Origin: Toxonevra muliebris
Taxonomy: Eukaryota > Arthropoda > Insecta > Diptera > Pallopteridae
Assembly (NCBI GenBank): GCA_963691655.1
Contig: OY829328.1
Location: 2,818,204-2,882,203 of the forward strand
Direction of reading: 5' to 3'
Length of the DNA stretch: 64,000 nt
Part shown: piece after piece, positions 33,931-47,100 of the stretch
Position numbering within the stretch: the first letter of the stretch is position 1
How the letters are laid out: the number at the start of each line of letters is the position of its first letter
Translations under genes and position numbers: made by a program
Notes under the pieces: model-generated
What the model was told of the DNA's origin: nothing
The model's input: the letters and a program-made list of their open reading frames with translations, nothing else
Databases searched by the model: none

Positions 33931-35219
33931 GTTATAGTAAAACCATCCACCTATTATAGTTTAATGTTTTGCATCCCGTTTCATGCTTTTGCTATCACTT
34001 GACAATAAGTTTGAAAGTAAAATTAAAAAGAGTTGGGGAAACATAATTAACTTTTATTGCATTATTATTATATATTTACCAGCGTTTATAGTGACCCTTT
34101 GCAATCCATACATGTAATAGAAAGTACATTACTACCATACAAAAATCTTTTAGAGCAGCTGGCAAATTTTGTTACAAAATTGTTTATCTCGTTATTTTAG
34201 TATTCTTTGATATTAATTGAAAATAAAAATGTTGAACATTACACAACTGTGTGGTGCAGATTCGTATTTTTTTAAGTATGCAATCGCTCCATTTACACGG
34301 TGGATACGTTCCACGAATAAACTCGTAAATTAAGAGAGACTCGTGGGAAAGTTCACAAAAATGTTCATTAACTTTGTCCATTATTTTTTCTTAATTTGAA
34401 TTTAAATTGTATTTTAAAGATGCACCAATATATCATTAGAAGACAGGCTGACATGAATAATAAAAATGACAGAAATAAATGTCACAAAAAGTGAAAAACT
34501 TTAGTTTAAATTTGAAAACCGTGTAAATCGAGGAATTGATGGATGTATCATTTCGTTTGAAATTTTTCAAATCTTAATAAGTATTTTCAATTACCTACTA
34601 ACAACATATTTTTATATGTGCTATATATTTTATTAAAGAGTTTCTATTAGTCAAGAAATCTATTTGTTTTTTATTTTTTATTACTTTTTATATATAAATG
34701 GACGATTTTTAAAGTTTTTGTGTAGATAAAGTAATGAAAGGCTTTAATACATATTATATTTCTATATTGTATGGTTCATTTTTGGATTTGGTGTTTAAAA
34801 AAAAATTTAAGATCAAAAATAAATATATTTTTTGTATGTATAAAAAATTCGTTCATTATAGGAAACCATTAATTTCGAAAATGCCTTTTATACTTGAAGG
34901 AAATATCTGCATTCATAATGACAATAAAATGGGATAAATAAGGGTTAAATCTTGAGAGACCTGCTGAATTTTGTGATAGTGAAATTTTCATCAATCAGAA
35001 AGAAAAAAGTAATTATTAATTAGAAAAAAGTAATTTTCCTAATTTACCTATGCCTATAGTATATTAAATATATGTTCTCCCTTATGCTTAAACGATTAAT
35101 TAATTTTAATTCAATACAAGTAAAGACTAATTTATTTGTGATTCCTTAATAATAAAATTCCATTTTACAAAGTAGAAAATAATTTGAAATGCAAAGAGTA
35201 TATTTTTGGCATAGAATTT

Positions 35220-35480
35220 CTAAATACGGTTGGTGGCCAAAATCGTTTTTGCTTGCAAATCGCCTGAAAATTTAATTTTCAGCATATAAAAATTGTCAAA
35301 CGAAAATCTGATCTTCAGTCGATTTTCAACGAAAATCGTTTTTTGGCCATGCATTATGCATGCGTAATTAATTCTGTGTTTGAGAGAGAATTTAGAAAAT
35401 TCTACTACAATATTCGATATTTTACAATATTTAAACATCCGACAAACATTTTTGAAATATTTTAAAATTGAATAAATAAT
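35220..35480. repeat. Dispersed repeat, second copy
   Basis: Plus-strand sequence here aligns with the reverse complement of 11270-11490. This copy has an extra ATGCATTATGCATGCG palindromic insertion near 35349. Confidence 0.6.
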
Positions 35481-36289
35481 ATGTAAAAAGTAAAATAATT
35501 TCGAAATTTCATTGAAAATGCAATACTATTTCAATGTCCACCAAGTCGTTTGTATGTTTTAATTTAGCCATGATTGCTACTAGCACAACATTTTAAAAAT
35601 AAACTAAATTTTCAAAAACAGACAAAAGTATAGGCATAAACTAGCTCGAAAATGTATATATTGTATTGCTTGCTAGAATATTACAAGCCGTAATCTATGC
35701 TTAGGGGGTTTTAATTTATGTAGGTTTCTATTTCTGTACACCTAAAATGTTTTATTATACTAAACTATGTATGCTATGCCCTTTCACTGTCCTAGTTCCA
35801 TAAGAAAATATTTATTAGGTTGGCATTGAGTTAGACCCAGAGAGAGTAAAATTTAACCACTTAAAACATTTGATTTTAAAATTTACCGAAATCAGAATGA
35901 TTTTTGAAGTCAAGGTCTCGGATTGTTTTTAAAGAATCACAAAAACATTCGACAACTTCGACAAAACAGTGAAATATATGTAGAAATGAATCTTTCCCAA
36001 TGGACGTGGGTGGCATCGAGATTTTTCAAAATGAAAACAACAGTTCTTTAGAAATATTTGGTAGGTATAATTAAAAATCAAGTTTTTTCTCGAAACCGGT
36101 ATTTGTATAGTTTGAGGTTAGAAAATTTCCAAAAAAACAATAAAGAATAATTCATACGGAAATTGTACAGAAAAGTACAGTTAGCTGTAAGAAACTAAAC
36201 TTCAACCGTTTTGTGTTAACAACTATTGCGCTAGTTGATACGAAAAATGAACCAGAAGAAAAAAGAGTTTTTTAGACTAACTGCGGGTA

Positions 36290-36517
36290 GCTGAAAAAGA
36301 AAATGATACTCACGTATTTTTGCAAAGAAGCGTTTTCGCGTTTTCAAAAAAGGTCATAAAATCCTTTCGTCGCCTGATCCAATTGACACAAACAGTACAA
36401 TATCGGAAAGAAGAAGAACATGGCTTTCGAATGGTTTACACTTTTTGTCAATTGGATGAGCCGTTATCAAAATTTACTTCTTTGCAAAAATACGTTAGTG
36501 TCATTTCCTTTTTCAGC
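36290..36517. mobile_element. MITE with about 80-bp TIRs
   Basis: The left end GCTGAAAAAGAAAATGATAC runs on through CGTATTTTTGCAAAGAAG. The complement of the right end is GCTGAAAAAGGAAATGACAC followed by the same CGTATTTTTGCAAAGAAG. The repeat resumes inside at CCAATTGACA. The whole 228 bp can fold into one hairpin. No target duplication was found. Confidence 0.65.
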
Positions 36518-38116
36518 GACCCAAAATTAATCTAGAAAGAACTTTTTTTAGGTTCACGCGCAAAAGAAAAAATTTGTAAGCCAGTGTTATTGTTAAGTAG
36601 ACTGTGACTAGAGTTGATCTTCTGTGCAGCCTTTGTTTTTAACGCAAATCTAAATTAATACTGCTAATGAATTTAAGAAGTGTGTTAGGTTTGATGTCGT
36701 GTATATCAGAAGGTTTCAAAAGTTCTTTTCTGAGGTAAAGGGTTCTATTGAGGTAATGAACGCTAAATTGCTGATGAAGTCATTTTACAAATCTGTTCTT
36801 TTCAAATACTGAACATTGTTTTTATCCGTAGAAACTTAATATTAAAAACTAAATTATTTTCCACTATATAAAAATGATTTTTACTATTAAAGATCAATTC
36901 TAATTTTCTGATTATTTAATTATTCCCTTTTTTATGTTTGTGTTTTGTTTGCTTTATTTGTTTTTGCATTTATATCTATCAAGGTCCCTCTCCAGTTGCT
37001 GTTGCGAATGTACTAATTATTTTTTGCTTTTTAAATATATGGTATATTTTTATTGCTAACACTGATTTGACATTTAACATTTATTTAAAATAAGAAATGC
37101 TCGCTTAAAACAGCTTATTCTCATATTTGTTTATGGTAACTAAACATAGTTGAGTTCGTATATAATATTATTTTAGTTGAAAATAAGCGATTTGAAGCCA
37201 GCAAAGGGTGATCAGATTCTTGAATAAAAAGTCTGAAACACAAACTGATTTCTTGAAGAATACAACTGGCATTTGAAATTGAAAGGAAGAAAATATCTGC
37301 TCATTTGGCCCATACTTTGTTCGCGTAAGATAAAAATTATATATAAACAGTTGGTCGAATAACCAAAGAGCTGGGTCAAAATGAGTTGTGAACAAATTAA
37401 AAATGAAATAAAAAGTGAAGTGAATTAAGAATTTATTGTTTGAAGATTATAAATCTTGAGATTTTTGTGTTTTTTGTTTGTTTTTCTTTTCTTTTTTTTA
37501 ATGAAAATTGGTAATTTACAAATTAATTTATTTATTTTAACATTACAATTACGACTAATATTAAAAATGAATAATTATTTGGTTAATTTAATAAAGAGAT
37601 TATTAAAAGTAATGTGGTAGGTATAAGTGCAATTATAAATTAAACTACAGTTTCTATATAGAATGCCAAAAAGTTATATTTAATAGAAATATTGTTATTT
37701 TTTTATTTATGAAAATGGAGTTTTTCTTGTTGTTGTTGTTGTTATAGAGATAGAAAAATATATTTATATATATATATAAGTATGTATGTTTGTATGTATG
37801 GATTTCCAATACATGATAAATATGACATTTACTAATATTAAAATGGGAAATAAAATATTTATATGAATTACTATTACAAATAGCAAATATTTATCACATA
37901 TACACATAAAAAATTATTATTTTTAGTTTTTTTTTTATAAAATTTATTTATTAAATTAAATTAAGAAATTTTCTGAAATTTTGTACCAAAAATAAGTTAT
38001 GCAAATAATGCAAGGATTAGTAAAAACGTTTCAAATGTCCAGATAAATATCTAAAGTTTTTTGTTGCAAGAATTGTCTAAATTAATGTTTGGATATTAGA
38101 TTTTTAGTTTTAAAAT

Positions 38117-41100
38117 TTAAGTTTTTCTTGTTGGTTCGATTTTTTGTGACATTGCTGTCAAAGCTCTTTGATTGTCAATCACACGTAAGCAGCTGATGTA
38201 TGAACGTACCTCACCTTCACTCTTGGGCGACGGCGGTTCAAGTCCTAGAATCGGGAAAAGGTTTTTAATATTTATTTGCTTTTGCTCATGATTAATTAAT
38301 TTTATTGCTATTATTATAAATAACAAGGACATTTTATTTACCCATATTTCTCGAACGACAAAATCGTATTGTGCGCATTGTTTGCGCCATCATGTGCATT
38401 TTTTCGAAATTCACCAAACCGTCCAGACTCGTTTTATTACCCTCGTGCGCGAATGTCATATCTTTTAATAGCAATGGCATAAATGGTATCACTGGCGGCT
38501 GTAATTTACCCACAAACACTCGATACGCACGATGGTTGCGACTGGGATCGATGAGCGCTTCAAACTCTTGAAAAAGTTTACGAAATTTCGATGGTATTTT
38601 ATCCCAAGTTTGTTGTAAACGTGACACTGCCATATTTGATAACCCCATGACGACGGCAAAGAAGGCATTAAGATTTTGATACTCTTTGCAGCTGAAATCG
38701 AGAGAAAGTAGTTGAGTGCTTGAGTGGTGGTAAATTAATAAATATTCTACTTATATACAGTGACATTTAAAACTGTTCATAAGCAGTAAAATTTTGATTT
38801 TTTGAAGTATTAATATTCTATTATTGCAAAATGCAAAAATAAGCTTTAAAATAGGATAATGCCAATTGGCGCCTTACAAAGTTCAAAGTTAAGAAGTTTT
38901 AAATAAAATTTACAATTAAATTAAAATGGATTTCCAAAAACTTTAAATTTTGATCATCTTGAGGCCTTATATTATTACAGAAAGCTGAAAGTTTATGCGC
39001 AAAGCGTCATGAGCGTCCTATTCTTTAATTTAAAAAAAAAAACAAAAAAAAAAATAGCATTAATTAATGGCTTGTTTTAAAATATTTTACATTGTGCACA
39101 GTTTTGCGTGCCACTGTACATTGGATATTAGTATCATTGAATTTTTTATTCGAATAGTAAAACTTACTATGCTGCCAATTTTATGAATTTCCTTAAGAGA
39201 CCAACACGTTTACTCATGCTTGATGTGGATACAATTTCTGATACAATCCAATATTGCAGTTCGTTGAAACGACGCAAGAATACATCCAAGTTCGAAGTTA
39301 TCTGGAGATAAAAAATTTTCAAATTTGTATGAAGGTATGTAAACATATTATGCATCAGAACCTTGATTTACAAATGATTGAAATGAAATGATTGAAATTA
39401 AAAGAATAAAAAAGGCAAAATAAAATTTATATATTTAGAATCAGCGGGCGTGAAAAGCGAAAAAAAGGATAATTCCTCATAATCGGCTCCTTGGTTATTG
39501 AAAAAGATGTCAAACTTTCGCAATAAATCAATAGCTCCAAACTGAATACAAAGGAAGAGTCTTTGCTCTAGTCCTATCCTCTCAAGTGGATTAAACCGGA
39601 TAATGGCAAGTAGAAGCAAAATATTTATTCTGGATTCAATTGCCATAAAAAAGATTTAAATTCATGGCAGGATAATGTTATATATTACTACTACTACTAT
39701 TATGGCACAACAGCCCCTGGAGGGCCAAGGCCCGGATTTTCACATCCATTCATGTTGTGTGAGCTATATTTATACACAAATGGAAAGCTTTTTCATAGGA
39801 ATTTTTTTCTCTTGAAGGTTTGCCATTGCCAGCCAAGAGGTGGTGCCGTGTAGAAAAACTTTTTATTTTCTATTTTTGATTTTTGAGCGTGCCGAGATAT
39901 GAACCCGGGCACCTCTGCGTAGCAAACCAACACACTAACCACTAAGCTACGGCGACCACATAATGTTATATATATTAGATGATATATGATAGTTCAAATT
40001 GTTACCTCAATTAGATAAAGCCCTAACACTACAATTTCCACGATATCTCCAAAATTAATGAACCCTATTGCTCTCAACTCTTCAGAACATCTATAGTTCT
40101 AGAACCAGAATTATTGTGATATCTGTCATAGTTTACATTTTTTGAAGCAGAAATAATAAAAAATCTACGAAAATCAAATAATTACTTATTATCAAAACTC
40201 TACCAAAGTATTGATTTTCAATGCTTTGAATTAATTCTTTTCTCGGCTGTAGCCAGAGGTCTACCAATTAAAAAAAACTGTTTCAACTTTTGATTTCAGA
40301 TAAGCAGAACAGCGGAATCTCGTTCCAGGGATTTACAGTCCATTTAACTGTGCAATTTGTCATGAAAAAATTTTAAATGAGTCTGAAAATATTAATAGAT
40401 AAAATTAGCATAAATAAAATTACAGAGCTAGTATAGTTTCATTGTTCATCATAAAAAATTCAAAAAAACTATATCGCTGCTTTGACTTGCTAAGGCCCTA
40501 ACTTCAAATTTTTCAATTTCGAGTTTTTGATAGGTCATGATAAAGTGTGCCTACTTTCATCTGTGCCAAAAATTTTAGAGACCTGAACCGAAAACTTACG
40601 GTTTTCTTTTTTAGATCGTAAGTTTTCGGTTTAAATTAAAAATTCTCGAAGCAGTACTCTAAATAACAAAATGTTTTTTGCTTCTCCTGTAAAATTTGCA
40701 AAATGCGTGTTAGGGCCTTAGTAAGTTAAGGCAGCGATATGTATGTATAATCAATATGTACATGGATTCGTTATTATGTAATAGATTAGAGCTTCAATTG
40801 CCGAATTAGACAAGGGTAAAAATTGCCATACAAAGTGCATGTTTCTGTTTTAAAATTTTCTAGATGATGAGCAGTTTTTTAATATTTACTTAATCTAGTT
40901 AATAAATAATAAATGTTCTTACTTATAAAATGATAAGCTAAAGTTTTTATTGTATGTACCAAAGTGATTTTGAATATTTCAGGCCAGTATTTAGATCCCG
41001 AAAATTATGTTAAACTGAAGTAAAATTTCTTGTTGGTATTTAGACATGACAAAACACCAATCTGATCTATTGTAATGCAAATATTGAAAACAATTTTAAT

Positions 41101-44100
41101 GTATATGACTGCAAGTGTGTGTGTATGTCATCATTGAAAACTTTTACATATAATAGAATTTATATGAATATTAAATTCACAAAAGTTTTAAATTAAATTT
41201 ATTACGCATATTTTTTAATAGGATTTCAGTGTTCTCCCCCCGAAATCCTAATTATTTATGTAAACTTTTACTCAAATATAATTTAATTGCAGAAAACAAA
41301 TGAAAATAATTTCATTTCACCCCAGGGAAAATTGGTTGCAATATATTTTATTGAAACATAAATTGTATTGTAGCAGTGGCGTAGTTAGAATTTGTTATTT
41401 ATAGCTGGTGCTTTAATTTCACAAAAACTAAAACGTATTTTTTAAAACCAAACTTTTTATAACTTCGCAGTGGAGCCAAATTGTATTTCCGCAAACGTAC
41501 TACTAGTCTCATAATTCACTCAAAAATATATACACGGAAGAAACAATTCGACCCCTGGTTTAATATGAGTTAAACAACGTATGCATATTTTATTTCAAAA
41601 AGCGTTTCCGTGATTCTCCAAAAGTCTGTTTGTAAATATCTTAAAAGCCTTTGGAAAACCTGAGTACGCTATCGAGATCAGCGCTCCAAATTTGTTAAAA
41701 CAGAATATGGGAGGATCGTGACGCATATTTCTGGTTGGCTAGCGTAACAAAAGTTAAGAAAAAGTTTAAATTATTTTACTATAATTGAAAGAAAATGTGT
41801 TATCAAAAAAATGACGGCGAGGGGCTACAACCTCCTCAGCTTTCCCTCAGCCCCTTGGTTACGCCATTGTACTGTAGTGTACTCGTATGTATGTAAGCTA
41901 TGTACATTATGTAAACTAATACATTTTCATTATCGATTAAAAAATTTGTATGGGACACATGCACAGGATTTAAAGAGATTATTGTGATGGGTTCATTAAA
42001 GAGTGAAAAAATGTTCTTCATAATAGCGAGAAACAAAGAAATAGCTCACTGAATGATTGTGTCAGCAGTGTACCCAGATAGGGTTCTGGATTTTAAAAAA
42101 CTCTTCTTATTTGAAATAATAATAATACTATATACTACACGAATAGAATATACGTATGCATGTCCCACACCTTTTTTGAAGTGCCGAAATCTCGGCGCTA
42201 AGATCACAGGATTCCGTGGTTCATACTTATTAATTTTAAATATAAACACGTAAACTGTTCATATTACAAAACTTTAATAAAGTATATTGTTTAGATGAAG
42301 AGGAAAACGAATGCTCGGAAAGTAAATTAAAAAAAGTAATTAAAAAATGCGCCCGCTAAGATATAAATCGAAAATTGATTTACTTGTATCTGGCGGCTCT
42401 AGTAGGATACAATACCAAAACTTAATTATTTTAATTTGAATTTCTCCAACCACTGTGTAGTCCGAAAGGAGCTTCTCTATGATTTGTGTATGCAATAAAA
42501 ACTTACAATCTACTCTCGCAGGTGATACCTTTAACGCTCTCATATAACTGAAATATTTTTGTTAAGAATTATGTAAGTCATAGTGATTTTCTGAATATAT
42601 TAACACAAAAATTGTAGGCCCCTTCAATTCATATACAAACATAACTCACAAAATATCAATAGATGCGAGAAGCTCGGTTTAGTATTTTAGCCATAAAAGA
42701 AGAAGAATTTACATATTACACAGTGCGACATAGGGTAAAGTGGGGTACATTTGACACCAGGGTACATTTGACTTTGCCATTTTCAGTGTGACCACGCCCT
42801 AAAAGCCAAAAAGTTAAAACGCAGAAAAAGAAACATTATGAACTTGAAGGTTCTACTTTAACTCTTCTTGAATTAATACGTGTTTTTGTAAATTTGCTAA
42901 CGCTAATGTAATTTTCGACAACTAGTATGTAAGCGTTTTGTGAATTAATTGTAACTGTTTTTTTTTTTAAAAAGAGTAACAAAATTTGTTAGCACATATG
43001 GGGTAAATAGGACAAGATTTAATGTCCTTCATACGAAATCTTGGAGTCATACCACAAATGGTTTTTGAAATATTCCATAATTAAATCTCAGGTTATATGG
43101 GAGGTGTCACATCTCCTTTTCCAATCCCACGCACATTTTTCCTGTAGTACAACAATGTCAATCAACATCCGTGCGCAAAATTTCAGTACTGTATTGGGAA
43201 TGGTTCTAAATATATACCCGTAAAAGCGTATAGTTTGTATGGGAGGTGCCTATGGAATAAATGAAAATTTTGCTAAATAGAGAGCAAATAATAATAATCA
43301 GAACAGAAAAATAAAATAATAGTAATAAAATAATGCATCTTTGTACAAATTTGTGTCAATCTCTGCTTCAGTGTTATTTCGAGACATACACACATATTTT
43401 AATTTTTATACATATTGCAAAGTCAAATGTGCCATGTGCCCCGTGCCTGGGGCACTTTTGAAAAAATGGGTTTTTTGGAAAAAGTACAAAAAATAGTGAT
43501 GCAGTTTTTGAAAATATAGTTTTTTTGGGGTTTGATCTAGAAAAATCAATGTCTTAAAAACAGTAACACCCATCAATAATTTTCAGAATTACAGGCCTTT
43601 GAAAATTAAGGGTCAAAGGTACCTCACTTTACCCTATATAAACTTGTTCTCTATGCTTTGGATAAATGATGGCTTGTTGGAATAATAAATTGAAATCTAG
43701 TTTCTAGAATTTTCACAGGTTTATTGGTTTATTTTTACTTAAAATTAAAGTAAATTAAAGAATAATTCTTTAGTTAAGGGGCAAAAATTGTTATACTTTG
43801 TTATTTTAGCCTCAAAAATTTATTCCTCCTAACAAAAAATTAACGAATGAATGAATCATTAACTTATTTTAATTTTAGGTGCATTTCCCATGTAAATTAA
43901 TAATCTTTAAATCCAGATATCTCAAAACACTGATCATTTTGTGAAAATTCCAGATTGTAGATTTCTACTTATGATTCGATGGAAAGCAAGGCCGTATTTA
44001 GGGGGAGGTTTTGGGGGTTCTGACCCCCCTCCCCCCCGAAATGTGGAAACTTTCTTCTATTTTTTGATATTAATTGCCAGTGGATGAAAAAAGTCAAAAT

Positions 44101-47100
44101 AAAATCTATTGATATATGTATATACATATATATCAAAAGATATTATTTCATATATAGATATTGATATCATATATTTTTAAATATTTTTTACTTCCATCGG
44201 TTTCTTTCTAAAGAGTCAAATATAAAAAAATAAACTTGAACTAGTTACACTATGCCACCAGATCCGACTTGATTTCTTTGACATCTGGTTTGACTTTGGA
44301 TACAAAAAGAAAAGGTGATGCTGAGCAATTCTGCATTTATTGTTTTTCTAGGTCAGTAACTGTTTTAGATTTACAGTTTTGGGTTTAGTGCTCATTTAGA
44401 AGGGCATGTCTCAGCCTATAATTTCTGGATTTCAAAGTTTGTAGCACGCCAGTGTTCAGCTTTCCAATTTTTAAAAATGGCCAAAAATTCTATTTTAGGC
44501 TTTTCCATCCCATTTTTTCTAAAACGTGGCGTGATGGGAAATTTTTGACCTCAGATTCGTGTTCAGTATAAAAAATTCATTCACAAACACTAGGAACCAT
44601 TTTATTCCCAAAGCCCATGTAGGGCAGTAGTAGTGTAGTAATGGATCAGCTCCAAAGTTCTAGGAAACAATCTTAAAATGTAATTAATTCTTTAACCCAT
44701 TATTGCTTAGAGCACCCCGACTCGGAAGACCACTTTCATTGCAGTAACTGCACGAATTTCGGGAATATAAGCCAACCTCATCCGGATTCCTTATCATGGC
44801 CCAAATTCCCATTGATAATCATTTAAAAAAAATGAGCCTCTGACTATTTTTAGTATTTTTGGTAATTGTTTTGAGGTCGGGCTCATCATCAGTAATGGCA
44901 AGTCAGGGTCAATTTTCTTCGAATGAAAATCCCTCCCCCCCGCCCCCCCCCCCCCCGAAAAAAATCCTGGCTACGGCCCTGATGGAAAGCATGATCATTT
45001 ATCTAATATCGAAAACCTCGCCGAACTGTGTTATCAATAGTCACTTAAAAAGTTTGAACCTTTGTTTCAAGGTATGTATTTTGTTTTTTTTTTATTCAAC
45101 AAACTCAAATTGTCTTGTGATACACTTATATTGAAAAAAAAATCAGTTAAAAGTTTCCTATTTCAGCTAAAAAAAATCAATATAAAGAAATCCTGAAAAT
45201 CCCGTGATTCCGGGATTGCCAATTTAAAGCCCTGAAGTCCAGGGATTACCAAAATATTTCGGGATTAAATGCCTTAGCATGTACCATAGCCTTACTAGCC
45301 AGTTAAATTATGTTGTGTGCTTGTAATACAAACTAACTAATAAAAAAATGTTTTTTTAATTTGATTGGGTTTATAAGTAATCTCAATCGTATAAAAAATA
45401 TTGTGTCATTGAGAATATATTTTTTTACATACATAAGCATATAATTTTAGAAATGTGTGGTAAGAGGATTTAAGTGAGCATTTCCAGCTGTTCCTTTTCA
45501 TCTACAAATTTGTAGTTTTAGTGCGAAGTTTCCATGCTTTGACAGTTTAACGAGTTTGTTGGTGTAAAAAGCTTTTAAAACTTCAAAAGTCATTGAGGAT
45601 GCTGGATATACTGACTTACATACAGTTACATATGCACATGCGGTTGCAGCAATGACAGTGTATGCTTGTGTGTATGTTTATATGTGAATGTCAAAATCGC
45701 ACAGTGCACTTAAGTTTTATTTGTTTCCCTTTGAATGTGTTTGTAGTATTTTCTAGATGAAAAATATTTAAGTACCTATTAAAACTCACCTTTCCAAAAT
45801 GATGCCTTCCAAACGTATGATACAATAATTCATACTCATGGACAGCCCAGAAAAGATCCCAATCGAATATTGTTATATGATAGGCCAATTCTTTGGTGCT
45901 TAATATTTCCAAATCGATTTCAATACCTTCTGTTGGACCTTCTTGCTCAGGTAGAGGGGTCTGTGGAATTAAATTGAAAGGTTTTTTCACTGAAATTAAT
46001 TACCACAATTGATTGCAATAAGCAATCGTACATACCAAAGCATCTAAATGATCTTTAACCGAAACAAATACACGACCATTTAAGCTTAATCCGGTCGGTA
46101 TGCTAACATCATTATCCTTGAATACAGAACGTTCACCATTTGATTTAACTTCAGCCAAACATAAATCCTCGGGTCCACGATTTAATTGTAATTTATCGGC
46201 AGCACAGGCCTTAATTATTTCAGCGGTAGTATGCAGGGGGAAGCGTAGAGTGCAGTAAGTGTGATCGACACAATACACACGAAATATAACTGAAAATAGA
46301 GAGCGTGTGTTTGTGTGTTATTTAATTGCTAATCCCAACAATACGAAATTGAAATTGGTAATTCAATACGAAAACGTAATTGATTGAATGATACTTGAGT
46401 AAGAATTGAAGTGCCCATTGACCATTTGCATGTGGAAGCATATACACTTGTACGTATGTGTTGTATGCGACTATATAAAGGCAACTGGGTATATGTGTGA
46501 GGGTGTTTTTCGCAGTTGTACTTACTGTCATCATCCGGTCGTATAACTGTTTTAGATGGTGTCGCATTTCCACTAAAGAGACAAATTGGTTGGCCATTTG
46601 GTGGTAATTTCCATTTTTGGCCTGCATTTTGATTACGATCCTCCTGATAACGTGCCATTTGTGTAAGCACGTTATGTATAATGCTAGTCTCTTCATGCAG
46701 ATCAGGATCAGCTTCAATTTCAGCTGCCAAATCCTATGGAATAAATTTAAAGGTTTAAAGTTGTGTCAGCTTATATTGGGTTGAATCGGGTCTATGTCTA
46801 GATATATTTAGAAATTATTCTCAAAATACTAGAGACTTAAAATAAATCATTTAAAGAATTTAAAACCTTATAACTAAAACTTTAAAAATTAAATCAGCTG
46901 CTATTATGAAAAGTGAACTCATAAAATTACATTGCAATTATTGCCATTTTGCGTATTTTTGCTATGCAAAAGTTAATATTTTCTTTTCTACTTTCTACAT
47001 TTCTTTTTGCAACATTTAGGAAAATTCATGAAGGTTTGTATCATACAACTGATAGATACTCAAAGAGTTGTAAAATATACTGTAACTGCGATTGAACCCG

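Larger units (their letters stand above)
31650..38116. other. Long gene-free interval 3' of Epac
   Basis: No coding gene is seen between the mariner remnant and the Epac stop. It contains a diverged direct duplication (32095-32500 and 33512-33930), the second copy of a dispersed repeat (35220-35480) and an inverted-repeat MITE (36290-36517). The part just below 38117 is the likely Epac 3' UTR, with several minus-strand AATAAA hexamers to choose from. Confidence 0.5.

Noticed and set aside
44930..44956. Long C run
   Set aside because: It belongs to the inside end of the 43987-44981 hAT-type element.
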